Assembly: GCF_910591885.1 (NCBI RefSeq)
Contig: NC_063279.1
Span: forward strand, 9,796,001-9,860,000
From: Bombus terrestris
Taxonomy: Eukaryota > Arthropoda > Insecta > Hymenoptera > Apidae
Reading direction: 5' to 3'
DNA: 64,000 nucleotides
Made by a program: the position numbers and the translations under genes. Positions 37,501 to 50,800 of this stretch are shown one piece after another (position 1 is the first letter of the stretch; each line of letters begins with the position of its first letter). Below the pieces are notes generated by a model. It saw only the letters and a list, made by a program, of their open reading frames with translations. It did not search any database and had not been told where the DNA came from.

Positions 37501-40500
37501 CTGTGGTGCCTCTGTTTCTAATAGAATTGGCTGGGATTCCGGTGGCGAACCGCTACGAGGTGCCGAGACACCGCCAAGAAGTTCCTCCGAGTCGCTGCCT
37601 TCCGTATTACCAACCACTGTAACCAAACGATCGTTAACTTCTCAGTAATAAATGGATGGACCAAAGATTTAACCAATATTTAACCACCCTCTAACTATCT
37701 TAAGATAAACTACGACAAAAGCTATGGAAACCCTATGCAAATGATACTGTATGTTATATAATAATCGTCGATATTCGCACAAGTGGATTACACTGATATT
37801 TTAACGAATGAAATTTTATTTGAAAAGAGATGCTGGTTTTATGAAAACGAAGCTTAATATAATTATAAGATCAGAGTGGTTCTACTCGTTTTACGCTAGC
37901 TCGTTAAACATATTCCTCTTCATAGCTTTGTTTTACGCTGCATGAAGTTCTCATCAAAGGGAATGAAACTGTTATCTACGGTCGAGCGGCGGCATCGCTC
38001 GTAAACAAAAGTCAGAATCTCAAAGGTATCAAAGTAACATCCTCCACGGTAAAGCCTATATTTATAGTCAGTTTCTGAGTGCCACTCGGTACTTAAGTTA
38101 CGGAGTGTAGGAAGTATTTTCGGACTATTTTGAAGGGGATGTAACTTTGAATCACCAGAAATAAATACAACAGATCGCCAAACCTATCTCACGGTCACGT
38201 TTTTTTCACATTAAATCGAATCCAACGAGATTGTTTTTTACGTGTCCCAATCTACTGCGACTTTTAAAAGAAGAAAAGAGGGAAGAGCCAATAAAGACCA
38301 GAAACAAAATAAATAGAAGATAGGCATGAGAATAAGATGAAAACAGAAAGAGTCGACGGCGTTAAAAAGATTTGAAAAATCGAGCAAAAAATGATAGAGG
38401 AAAAATTTTAATCGGCGGAAGCGTGTCTAGAAATTGATGGATGCGAACGCGTTTAAACGCGTAAATTACAGATCAAAGGGTTGCTGTTTCATAATTACAG
38501 AGAGACCGGATTCCCTGCATAAAAGTGCAATTATCTTTAATGCATTCGGTCTATTGCTCGGCCGAAATTATTCGCGCGGTGCGAGCGAACAAGCGAGCGA
38601 ACGAATTAACGAAAGTTCCACTGAAAGGGATGGCGAGAACACATCCATTTCCAGCGTTTATTTCAGAAACGTTTTGCACACTCGCCGAAGGAAGTGTAAT
38701 GTATCTTTAATGTGTCTGCATTACACTGCCGTTTACCGTTACCTAGACGCCTGTGTAAAAGCGTTCTACGAAATGAAATACTGAAAAGATATCTTTGCGC
38801 AACTACCATACATAAATGAGCATCTACGAAACACGACACGTCCGCCATGATGCGGTACATGGAGCGCCGCTTTTTACAAAATTTCTAAAGTTTTCACCGA
38901 CGATAGAAGAGGAAATGAATCGTTTAAAGCAGCCGCGGCATTATATTTCCTGGACGGTTGCATCGAATAAACTATATAATTAAACATAAAATATTTTATA
39001 CGCTGTGTATTCGATGGAATATTATTATAGAGTGTTTCCATATCTAATACCTGTTCTTGTAAGATATGCAAATTCTAGATCTAGAAGAATATTCGAAAAT
39101 TGGCAAAATAAAATTTGGAATTTTTATAATATAATTTTTCGTACAAAGAATTTCGCCAAGTTCGCTAATAAAAATAGTTATTTATTACGTATTTAGTAAG
39201 AAGGTGTTAATTCGTATACTCGTTGGTGGTAAATGTAGAACGATAAGATTTGAATGGCAAGATCAATGTAAAGGAGTGATAGGGAGCAATAAATTTGGAA
39301 CGACCTCTTTCCCACCCACAACGTAAAAGGAAAAGAGAATCTTAAGTAAAGATTTTATCTAATGGACCTCGCCACACACGTAGGGACAACTGTTCAAAGG
39401 ATTTTCTATATCTAAGAATTTCGTATACACGTATCGAAAGTTGGGAAATTGAACGCCGATATAAAAAGATTTCATCTTCCTTTTTTTCTTATGAAACACA
39501 TGAAAACCTATCTGTGAAAAAGATGCTTAGCTTATTATTTTTGTCAATTTAATTGTTTTATATCTTATCAAACAATGTCAATCATAATACTAATTTGTCA
39601 GTATCAATGATGATTAACAAGATCTAATGATAAAGATATAAATAAATAAGGAAACAACAGAGGTGTAATTTAACGCAGCGTTACACACATTGGTGCACAC
39701 TTTTCTTATTTCGTAATGATCAGTATAACGCAATAAGCAATTCAATTAAGAGGGAAAGCTTTTAATTTCTTTTGGAATTCATGGATTGTAATAGGCGGTC
39801 GTCCTACATGCGTCCAACATCCAGCCATAGTAAAAAGAACAAGCTGTAACAACTGTCAGCAATTACTGCTCGGACTATTGATCAATGAATATTGAAGATG
39901 CATGTTAGAATTTTACGGGGGTTTTGCAATAGGTGCAAAAGTTTAGAAAATTCAGTAAATTCAGTTCAGAACATTCAGAATAAAAATTTCTTTCGGAAAA
40001 GGTAAACGTTTACAAATTTTGTACAGTTCCTGTTAGTTCTAAATTTTTATTATTTTAGTAATTAAAAATTTTTTAGTATTTCATCGTATTATAGTACTAA
40101 ATTCCTTGTTATTGCTATAATATTTTTTCTCCACTCGATAAAACAATGCAAAAGGAGAAAAACATATTGCAGTTCCAATTAAAATACAACTACGCGAATG
40201 TAACATAGCTAAACGTTAGAATCATTTAAGTTGCTTGGATCGGATTCTGTTGCAAGTTGGCCGAGCAATCAACCAAAATATTAAGGGAATGCTCAATACA
40301 TAATCGGGGTTCGATAAAACGAGTTCCGCGGCGATTCGAGTTCCGAGTAGCCGGAGAATGTTTCGAGTGCTTTGGCCACCGTTTACACGTTTCCCTTCTA
40401 CGATGGTAGGCCGTCTCTTCGGTCTCGAGGAGGCTCCGCTTTTATCTTAATTCACGCGATACATCATTAAGCCGGTGCAGCGTGATTCCAGTAAAATATA

Positions 40501-41091
40501 TACTTAAAAACGTCGGCATCAAAGGGACCGCGAAGCAACGATAATTAGCGATACGAAACTCGTAATAAACGAAGCCGGCCGCTAATTTCAATTACTCGAG
40601 ACCAACGGGGGGAAAAAGAATGAAAAAGGAGGGAAAAAACGACGAGAAAACGCTTGCACACGCGCGCAGAAAAGAGAACGAGGAAGGAAAAAGAAATAAC
40701 GAAAGTGAGACAAGGAAAACCGAAAGTAGGGCAGAGATAAAAGAAAACACGAGAGAAAAAGGAAAAAACAAAACCAAAAAATTAGAAAAAAAGAGAGAGA
40801 AAGAGAAGAAAAAGCGGGATAATCGTATCTGCATAAAGAAACGGACGCATATACGCGTATAATGATACCTGCCGTGTGGTAATTACGCCCGTAACTCTTT
40901 CGTGGGGCGAGCGTTAAAGACCCAAGACACTGAACGCACCGGGGGAGAAAAAAGGGAGACAAAGAATGGTAGAGAGCGAAAGAGAGAAACAGCGGGAAGA
41001 GCGTGACAGAGGGAAGAGGAAGAAACATAGGAAGAACAAGGGGAAACTGAGATAGAGAGCGAAGACCACGGTGGAACGGGTAGAAAGAGGG

Positions 41092-41125
<34 letters not shown>

Positions 41126-43627
41126 CTTTGCTTTGATATCAAAGGAATAGAGAATAGCCATGGACGCCTTTTATCTAACCACCGGACTAATGTATGTAAC
41201 GAACTTGCAAGGTCTCGATAATTAAACTCCACCCTTGACGCGCGACCCTCCTCCTCGTGCAGCTACGTGTATAATCTATAGTACGTGTATATGTAGTCTG
41301 TAGTACTATATATACGCTGTGTACGAAAGAGCGCGCGAGCGCGCGCGTGTGTTTATACCGTGTGTGCCGTACCGCTTTTGCGCCCTCTTGAATGAAAAGC
41401 AGCGGGGGAGCGGGACACAAGCGGCTTCTGCTTTCTTCTTTGTATATCACCCCTTTCTGTTTGCTCGGCTCGTAACTTTTATCATTTGCCGACGCAACAG
41501 CTTTCCCTATTCCTACTCATTCGCCTCTCGACTCGTATGAAAATTTTGCCCCGCGACGCAAGAGAAAATACCCATAAAGAGGAACGCCGTAAGAGAGCCC
41601 GAGATCGGCCGATCTTCAAAAGCGGGATTCGCTGAGCCGCGCGCCTCACCCATAGACGGGTCCCAGCAATTGTTCCACGATTTTCGATCAGTTTCTCTTC
41701 CCAACGACGCGACTGTAGGACAGAGAATAGAGATAGACGACATGGAAAAATATTGCGTTAGTTCATTCTTGCTTTTACTTCTCTTTTTTGTCCCTTTCTG
41801 ACTTTTGTTTTCTCTTAATACGATAATTTTTAATCAGTGAGTCTGCATGGCTTTGATTTGCAGTATGACAAACGTAAGAGACCATTCGTAGATTACGTAA
41901 TACTAATATTCGGAATGAAATGAAATTTGATTTTGTCTGTAGTGAATATAAAATATGAAAGTGAAACATTACGGAAATATAATAAGTAATATTTATTATA
42001 CTGACGAATAAAATGATTAATTTGAACAAATTTTCTATCGAATATCATGGAATATCTGACTTTTATTGAAATATTTACTGTTTTTAAATTGTTATTTAAA
42101 CTAGCGACTCTTTATTTCTGAACGATCCACTTGCAAGATGCGAACGAAGATCTGTATCAATTAAAATTTTTCGAATTCTGGAACGCGGCTAACTAGAAGC
42201 GCGTTTTATTTTTACCCTCCATCTTACGAGTAGATGTTAGTCTTCTGGTGGAACATACATAGCTATGTTTGTTTCATTAAAGTAGGTTTACAAGTGTTAA
42301 AAATTATGGACTAATGACATGTTAAGTGTTATTTATACAACTGAGAAACTGTTATCCCTTTTGCACTGAAATTTTTTTCGAATAACTAAAAGTAAAATTA
42401 AATAAGTAAGATAGTAAATATTAAAATTTGCCACCTTTTTCTTTAGAATATCATAGTTAAAAAGTATAAAAATAATTCACCAGTGGTTTTTGATAGAATA
42501 CATGGCGCATTCTTTTCATAGCATATCTTTATTTGCATTTATAAAATGACTATGTTATTTCTTATAGTATCTATACATATTATGTAAATGTTTTTTTAGT
42601 TTATTGAAAGATCGTTACCATGTAACGATAAAGTAGTTATTTGCTGATAGAGTGCCGCCTTCGATATCAATATCAATCATTCAAATATTTATCTTCACGC
42701 TTACAATATTTTACACATACGAAACTAAAAATGATAAGTGTCAATGCGTATTTCAAGCGCTATTCAACTTATTTCTATCTACTCTTTTTGAAACTAACAA
42801 TAAAACAAAACATATATTTGTATTATTATTACAGTTTACAAATAAGTAACTGCACGTTCAACTATATTTCAACTAATATTTAACATTCATAAACGATTAT
42901 ATATACTGTTACATAAATATTATACAACTAGTATAATGACGTACTGTCTAAATAGAATCTATAACATCATCGATGAATTTATAAAATATGTACCAAATAA
43001 TATCAAGTAATACCAAACTGTATAACAAACTGTAAATTTCGTCTCTGAGTCGGTAATAACCCATAAAAGTGGTTGATGCGACGTTCAATAATTAATTGAA
43101 ACAGAAAAAAGGAAAATAATAAAAATATTTATCATTCAATTGCGTCAGAAAATATTCGAAAGCTCTACAAATTGTTCGAAAAATAAGAAACCAATGACAG
43201 TTAACAGACAAATTTTTAGCAGAACAAGGTTATAGATCAACGGGTAAGAAAAATGCAAGTATGACGTAACACCACGTGGGATCCACTTCTGTCATACTGC
43301 AGTAGCATCATCGAGAAACACGCACCACGCGGCTCGCAACTCGGGCAAAATATCACGCCTATAACCGGACCCTGACCGAACAAATCCGTATACGGTATAT
43401 CTCGATCTATCCATGCATCGGCGATTTCGACGCACATCGATATTTTGACGTGTATATATGACAAAAAAGGAACATAAAGGGAGAAAAAGCGGGGGTCGAA
43501 TGGATAAAAGTAGACGAATAGAGTTGATAGCGAGAAGGACAGAGAGGCGTCATAGTAGCTTACCAGAAAAGGGTCTATAGCCAGCGAGGAACCTTGCCCG
43601 CCACCACTTTACGAATCCAGTAGCCAT
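34517..43627 (-). CDS. nkd: naked cuticle (Wnt/Dishevelled feedback antagonist)
   Basis: Five exons, 43564-43627, 37411-37616, 36460-36867, 35597-35898 and 34517-35168, join in phase to 543 aa. Nkd is induced by Wnt signalling and dampens it by binding Dishevelled. The N-terminus reads M-A-T-G-F-V-K-W-W-R, then G-Y-R-P-F-S and, across the splice, S-D-S-E-E-L. This matches Drosophila Nkd, which has K-W-W and T-D-S-E-E-L at the same spacing. Exon 3 opens with E-F-E-C-D-V-S-V and carries the single EF-hand at residues 114-125 (D-F-D-G-H-G-K-I-T-K-D-D) in the Dishevelled-binding region. The protein ends in a His-rich tail, H-E-H-I-H-H-H-Y-H-H-Y-H, as in other Nkds. No N-terminal Gly for myristoylation is present, unlike vertebrate NKD. 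The first intron is about 5.9 kb. The exon 5 acceptor (CACACCAG) was chosen for phase. Confidence 0.94.
37617..43563 (-). other. large first intron of naked cuticle
   Basis: No coding exon is needed or seen here: exon 1 (phase 1) joins exon 2 directly to give a conserved sequence. The intron has mixed composition. It includes a block of about 530 bp at 40.6-41.12 kb that is purine-rich on the plus strand and ends in an (AG)n run, and it may hold Wnt-response enhancers. The long open frame on the other strand of that block is an artefact of composition. Confidence 0.7.
41095..41122. repeat. (AG)14 microsatellite
   Basis: Fourteen uninterrupted AG dinucleotides at the right end of the purine-rich block in nkd intron 1. 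GAGA-type factors can bind such runs, but that is only a possibility here. Confidence 0.9.
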
Positions 43628-44450
43628 GAGACCCTCATGCATCCACAAACGTTGCGCACACTTTCCTTCCAGGCTTCTTGTTCCGCCACTTTGTTTTTAT
43701 TTTTCTTCCCAAACTCGTCACCGTATTAAATTCTTCCTGTTCCTTCGCGTCGCAACAGCCAGCCGTATGTCACTATGACGATCGACGAATATCGCCGTAT
43801 CCGATGTTAAAAAGCACGGCTGTGTTTTCACCTGACAATCATTCGTCGTTCTCTCGTCGTGCCCGATTTCCCCCGTGCACGGTTCACCGTAGCCACTGCT
43901 AGAAATTGGAAAACAAATACACTTCCGCGAACTTCATACTCTCCTGATAACAGTCGGTCGACATCGGTTGATCACACAACGATCGACGTGCGCGACAACG
44001 CACCGAACGAACGACACGTGTTTTCGAGGGTTGGTTGCAGCGTTTGAAGTTACGACTTACGACCCAGTCGGCGCCCAGTCAACTTTCTCGTCTTTTTCTT
44101 TCTATCTTTTGTTTATCGTGCTTTCGACGCAAAGGCGAAACGTTCGTGCTCGCATGCTCGTTCCCCTGTCACTGACTTTCAGTTACACGCACGTAGGCAG
44201 CCGTGTGGCTGCGAAACGAACAACACTCGGTGTCGAATTTAATCCAGGTAAAAGCGACGAAAGAGAAAGAAACGCGGTCGCGACGAGAGAGGTCGGTCAC
44301 ACGACATCGCTCGACTCGTGGCCCGACTACGACTACGGACGATCGTTCTTGCCTAAACCACGTTCCCCGTAATTCCCTTTCCCCTTCCATAGGGCGCTGC
44401 GTCGTCAACAGTGCCGAGCCGTGGATACATGGGCCCTGAAGGTAGGAGGC
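43628..44450 (-). promoter_or_regulatory. nkd: probable naked cuticle promoter region
   Basis: Sequence immediately upstream of the nkd start codon is CpG-rich (roughly 43.65-44.40 kb), with short open frames on both strands but no protein motif. That fits the 5' untranslated region and promoter. I could not place the start site. Confidence 0.5.
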
Positions 44451-44870
44451 GCGGCTCGGAACCTCCGATTCACGCTCTTTCTGTCCGTCTCTCTTTCACC
44501 TCCCTCCCTTTGCCACTTTTTCGTCAGCTTTTCTCTGTTACTCCATCGAATCCGTCTCCTTTCCTTTCTCTTCTCCTTCTAACTACACCGGCCGTCTCTC
44601 TTATTCTATTCCCTTCTTCTTCTCGTAATTCCATCTTCCTCTATTTCCCTTTCTTTCTGTTTCTCGCGTTCTTCCTTTTCTACGTTTCCTATCCTATTTT
44701 CTGTGTTCTCTCCGTCTTCCTCCTATATAACCTTCTTGCTCTACCTCCATCTCTTTCCCTCCCGTCTTCCTTTTACCTTCGTACTCGTTTTCTCGTACTA
44801 ACCACGCGTATACTTTCCTTTTCTCCTGATCTTCTCTCTTTCCTTTTTGTCCAGCGAAGGTCTATGAGAG
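44451..44870 (+). repeat. pyrimidine-rich strand-asymmetric tract
   Basis: About 400 bases dominated by C and T on the plus strand (CTTCCTTTTC, TCTCTTTC and similar), giving a false Leu/Ser/Phe-rich open frame. No coding function is supported. Confidence 0.7.
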
Positions 44871-47800
44871 AGGCAAAGAAGGATAGCTTCGTACGGCTGG
44901 TGGGGTTTTGAAAGAAGCCGATGATGGTTCAACGTGGTCTACGACGACACTAAATGTCGACGCCGCGACGTCGAACGGCATGCGTAAAAAGGGAACCGGG
45001 GGCCTCCTAAGTATTTCGATTATCGCGGTCGCAAACAAACCTTCGCCGGATTTTTGCGTCGGTGATCGCGCGCGGACGTTGCTCCGATTCGCTCGCGGAG
45101 AAAGTTGCTTTTAAAGGATTCGGAAAAACAGGGCTCTTGTCTGAAAGGACCCGACGTCGAATCGTTCCTGCGGGCGAGATTGTCGCGTCGTCCAAGTCGT
45201 AGCTAGAATCCCGTAATTCGTTAGAATGACGCACAACCAGACTACTGTACCTTCCGTCGCGGCAAACTTCAACCGATGAGTAATGGTTTAGGGTCATCTT
45301 TGGTTTTTACTTGGTCCGCGCTTTAATCTTCCGTCCACCAGAGATAATGATAATTATTCTTAATATTTCGACGCTACGTTATAGCAGAATATTTATCGTA
45401 CAACATCTTCTGTTGCTTCTGTTAACGATCTACGTAACAAAAACATTCGTTTAATTGTCGTTTTAAGGATGAATGATAATTAGGCCAAAAATTAAGATGG
45501 TTTTAATAGAATTAAAATTTGAATAACTGTTAATAACTTTCTAAATTTTAATAGGCAATACCCACTATACTTAAGGAAACTCGCAGCGTTTCCGGAGTTG
45601 AGCATAATTTGAGAAAGCCGAGATAAATGCCATGCTTCCTAAGCATTTTACTATTTGTTTTTCAATTATTCAAGGTTAAAGTGCATAAATGTAGTAGCGT
45701 AGTGGGATAAATGGGAAATACTCTTTTTGGAGACTGTACCCGCACGCTATTATCTCCTAGCGGTGTTTCAGAAGAAACATAGGCGTCACCTTTGACAATG
45801 TAATGAATGAACTTTACCGAAAAGCACTTTGTCATGTATACACGAGATCCAGTAGCGGTCTTTCGCGTCTCTTGTTAACATAATTCTGTGTCAAAATCAT
45901 TATTCAATTTTCTACTTATCTATTAATATTCATTTTCCACGTTTCCATCAACTTGTATCTAATTTACACTAATCGATATATATGCACAACGATTATAACT
46001 CCCTTCTTGGAACAAAACAAATCAATAACAAACAACGTGAAACATTGAAATTTCTGTTGTATCATTCATATCGTATCGTCGATAAAGCTATTGTATTTCG
46101 TCAAGGAAGACGATAACGCCTACGTACAGAAGATATAATGAAAATTTGTTCGTACGATAACGTTCCAAAGAATCGGAATCGTTGAAATAACAATAAATCA
46201 GGAAAACGAAAAACACGGTCCCTGAGTAGCTGCGCCATTGGCTTGACAAGTACCCCCTTGCTCTCCCTGTACGGAAAGTCTCTACCCACCATGCCACGCT
46301 ATGCCGTGCTGTGCTACGGTTTGCCGTGCCATCCTCAACCGCGTAGCGTGGCTAGTTGTTTCTTTTCTTTATTCCTTTGTCGGAAAGTCGGTGGCGAGTC
46401 TCGTTTTTAAGAGAAGAGTAGAGGGGAGGAGGCAAAAGGAAAACGACAACCGCTCAGCAGGGGCTGAGGAAGGAATGGTCGGGCCGGGGCTAGGGGGAGG
46501 GGCACGGGGAGGGAGGGAGGGCCACGCAGCAAGGAGAATAAAACGTACGGTTCAAAAACTCAGTACAGACTAACCTCGAAATAAAGCCGGCAACTCGCTC
46601 GGGAAAGCAAGGCATATCTATTAATAATAAACTGTTTTCAGTGAACTGTCTTCCTATCGTCTGGAGAGAAAGGAGAGCCTACGATTGCTCCTTTGCGAAC
46701 GCGACACGCCGCGCCGGCTTTTGCATGGTCTCTCTCCCATTCGAAACCGACGTCGTCTGGCCTGGGCGTCCGTTTCGTTTGCGTTATTATGTAATGTTAC
46801 GTGCGAATAGCCACGTGTATATGCCACGCCGGCTAAGATGCTGTTGCCACTATTAAAGAAAATTGCCGACACGCGGTGGTAAATAGGAAACGTCGTGCAT
46901 TCTTCGATACGGTCATCGACGTATCGAACTGCTCGTACGATCCGTGAATGTGAACATAAATTCTGCTACATAGTATCGTTCCGTCGGGACTTACCGGTAA
47001 TAAAAGAATAGGGTGAGATCGAGGGAAGTGGGATATATATTTATCGAAGCGCTTTCCCGTAGGGTGCGATATAATAGAGAAATCGCAATACTAGACAGCT
47101 TCAGATATTTTTCATGGTAATTGTCACGTTTGCCAAATGTCTAAATTACAAAATTTCATGTGGTCTTGAAATTTTTAGTATGTATGATTGATCGAACGTT
47201 TTTCGTCATTTTTTCGATTGTTTTGAATGGTTCGTTAAAAAGCAATCTTAAATGAACAGTGTAAATACCACTTATCCTAGCTACCAAGCTACTAGGCTGT
47301 GTTATCTCGATACTCGTTATCAAACGACACTTCAGCTTGGCTGCAGGCTTTATTTCTCGAACGTCAAAGATGATGATTTCGATATGATCGTCTTCTAGCG
47401 ATTGCGATATCTTTCACCTTATTTGTTCCTCTCACATAATTGCACTCGTTTCGAATACAAACATATCAATTTGTATTTTTCCCGATTGTTCTGGCAGGAT
47501 GACGTTAGATTGTTGATTCGAATTTTCCAGCGGGGATCTCTGCCGTTACAAAAATATCGCAAAATGCATCACGGCAAGGTCATTATCATCGCATCACTTG
47601 ACACTCAACGTGCGAGGGGAAGTAGTACGCGTGAATTATAATGTTAGGCGACACTGAAATACACGCGGGAATTTTTCTTTTAAGCGACGCGATAATTAAA
47701 CATCGACGAAAGAAATTATTTATCGTTGATTCAAATTTCTATAATTACCAAATTATTAAAATAATACAATCTAACGTGTTTTTAATTAAATTTCAATTTT

Positions 47801-50800
47801 TGTTCGAATACAACAATTTTGTACGTGTTACATAAAATCGTAATAGGCGAACAGAGAAATCTGAACAATATGATTCATCTGTTCTGAAATTGTACCGGTT
47901 CGTTTCACTATTTGTCGGAATTCCAAAGTGCAGCCTTATGCTACTTATGAGTAATCAGAAAGATTAAATTGTAGAAATCTAATGAATTTAATTTGTCATA
48001 ATTTAAAGAATTTACTTTGAAATCGCGTCTTTCCATCCATATTAAAAAGAAAAAAGCGAAATATTCTTCTACTATGAATTATTAAAGATAAACAATTTTA
48101 TTTTCTCAGCAAAGTCCATTAAAATTATCGTCTAAACTTTATGTTCCTTGGATTGCGTTTCAGAAGCGATCGATCTGTCTCTCTTTCTCCTCCCGACTGG
48201 ACTATCGGGAGAAAAACAGGAAGGGAAAGATGAGGAGGAGAAAGGAAGAAATAAAAGAGGGAAGAAGGTCCACGACCGGATCTTATAATTACGCTAATTA
48301 GGCAGTAACGTGTAAAAAGAGCGGCGCGAGTATTTATCGCAAGGTATCGTGGAAGGTATACGGAGGTCGGCGAAGGAGGACGTCGTACGACAGAATACGA
48401 CAGGAAAGGCTATAATACAGTTTTGCCGCGAGCATCAGAAGCAACAGCAGCAGTCACGGCGGTAAGCAAGCGAGCAGCAACGCCGGTGCCGAGAAACAGG
48501 CAAGTCTGACGTCGGTTTCGTTGTACGCTCTTCGCATCTGACAGATGTCTAATTTGAAGAAAATCCAAACGTAGGAATGCCTTCTTACAAGCCGACAGAG
48601 AAGCTTAAGAACAGACTTTGTAATAATAAATATATATCGAGATAGGTAGGAATAACTCAAGATTGGAACGACACTGTTTAATAATAAATATATCAACAAT
48701 ACAGAGAAGTCATTTATGATTATTCATAAATATGCAACTATTCGTTTAATTGTAATAAAAGATTGATGAGTTGAAACGAAATGCTTGTGTAACTGTAAAT
48801 GCAACTATGCAAATATGTAATTATTTCTACGTTAGAAAACGGATATCTAGCCGGGTAAAGATGACTAGTGTTCGGTTCCTAAGTAAGCAGGTCAGACTGT
48901 GCAAATTTAGACTTTGAAATAGAAAGTAAGCGCAGCGATGAATAAAACTGAGAGATAGAAGAAGCAAGTTATCAATTAAACGCAACAGCGATTTTAAATT
49001 ACGAGATTGGTCATAGCGTTAAAAATCTACGTCAACGTTAATCATATGCCTTAACGTCTCAACACAGGCCTGGACCGAGCATCCTCCAACATTTACGAAT
49101 AACGAGGGATGCTCAGAACTCAGGAGAAACTTCCATCCTCCTTCATGAAAATTAGCCCGTCCCAACGTACATAAGTACATGAGACTCGTTTCCTTTGCGC
49201 GTGTTTCCCCTAGCCAGAGCGAGGGGTGGTGGTGGTGGTGGTTCATTCAAGCGGAATTATCGTTATCGCTGGTTTCCCGTTCTATTTTTCCGTGGGTGTG
49301 TAATCAGCGACCGACAAACCCGGACTGAACGTGTGTGGTTGCTACCCGTCAGAGATTTTTCTCTCATCAGGCCAGAACAGGCCGGGACTGAGCGTTTATG
49401 GGTACCTTTGCTGGATGGATTCGTCGGAAGGGGAGGGTCGTGGGATAGGGAGGTTGGGTAGCGGTGGTGGCGGCGACGTGAAGGGGAGAGAGAGAGGAAA
49501 GAGAGAGCCTCGGCTGGATTACGGGCTGGTCGAGCCGGGGCGGGGGTGGGGGGAAGGAGGAAGCGGTCGGCGCGTTTGATCTCGGCCGCGGGCGCCGACA
49601 AAGCGTTCATCCACTCTCCTACAACGGCGTGCTGTCTCGCGAGCAGGAGCGCGACAATGCTCGCCGAGCAAAGCACGCGAGAGAGACAATGGATAAAGCG
49701 AGTCAGCTGGTAAGGTAGCGTAATACAGAGCAAGAAGGAAGAGAAGCGGAAAGAGAAAGCTTGAGCAACGCCGGACGAATGGTGCGCCGCGGCACGATGG
49801 GAGAAGGGACAAAAACACAGTGAGACCGAAGAACACATGGAGGGACCGAGAGAAAGAGCTCCCTTCGGTCGGACGAAGAGGTTGCGAGTGGAAAAAGAGG
49901 GGCCTACCAGCCAAGAGAAAAGACGGAGAACGAGAGAGTGTGTAACTGTGAACGAGAGAAAAAGAGACAGATAGGAAACAGAGATGGCTCGTAGGAGAAA
50001 GAGAAAGAGCTAGAGGAAGGGAGGGAGGTTGGAAGGAAGAGAGGAACGGGGAAAAGATCCGAAGATCCGTTCCACGATCTGGTGCTGTCGCGCTCGCTTT
50101 AGCATGGCACTGCCACTCCCTTGCGCTGGCTACACCAGCTTTGCTATTAATAAATAATGCTCCGTGATCCGCATTACAACTAAAGCGATTCGTTCCGCTC
50201 TTGCCTCTTTATTCCCGATATCTTCGAACGCTTGGATATCCGCGAAATCCCCTGTCCCTTCCGTATCGTGTCGGATCGACGGTCTTTTTTAGCGGGTCTG
50301 AACTGAATGAACCCGCCTGCCCCCGGTTCGACGAAGCTCGTATACGACTTTGAGGAACCTTATGCCTCCTTCTCGGTCGAGTTGCGAGAGACGCGCCAGA
50401 GAGGTTCTAATTTAGAGTATTAGAGAAGCAACGACGTGTGAGCCGGCGAACATGGTTCACGGAAACACGGACGCGTCCATTTGATGGGTCACGAAACTGC
50501 TGTTTGTAATATTTCACGTTTATGACCCATACGCGATAATGACGACGGTCATCAAAGGATGATGATACGTTAAATTTAATGCGAATAAAACAACTTTCGG
50601 ATGATTGAACGACAATTAGAATATCATTTGTGTTAACGCTATTTGTTTTAAGCGAGTCATTTAAAATTGTAGAACTTTCTTCGTATCGTTATTTTCCATT
50701 TAGAATTCGAAGAATGATTTCTTTCGATATAATTTTTCGGTCGTGGTAATTTTCCAGTTTTTAACTTCCAAAGCGATAGCGCTTGGATATCTTGGTAAAC

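Noticed and set aside
40588..41232. 214-codon minus-strand open frame rich in Ser, Leu and Phe
   Set aside because: It is the complement of a purine-rich tract with an (AG)n run inside nkd intron 1; composition alone keeps the frame open.
44411..44911. 166-codon plus-strand open frame
   Set aside because: Leu/Ser/Phe/Pro low-complexity translation of a pyrimidine-rich tract, with no domain or splice support.
46301..46872. Open frames on both strands in the GC island
   Set aside because: Arg/Gly-rich translation of G-rich DNA; no conserved motif and no splice partners.
49536..49559. G-rich run considered as a second G-quadruplex
   Set aside because: Only three separated runs of G are clear, so it does not meet the four-run rule.
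49263..49914. 191- and 131-codon minus-strand open frames
   Set aside because: Both come from one purine-rich GC block and overlap in different frames; neither has recognisable motifs.
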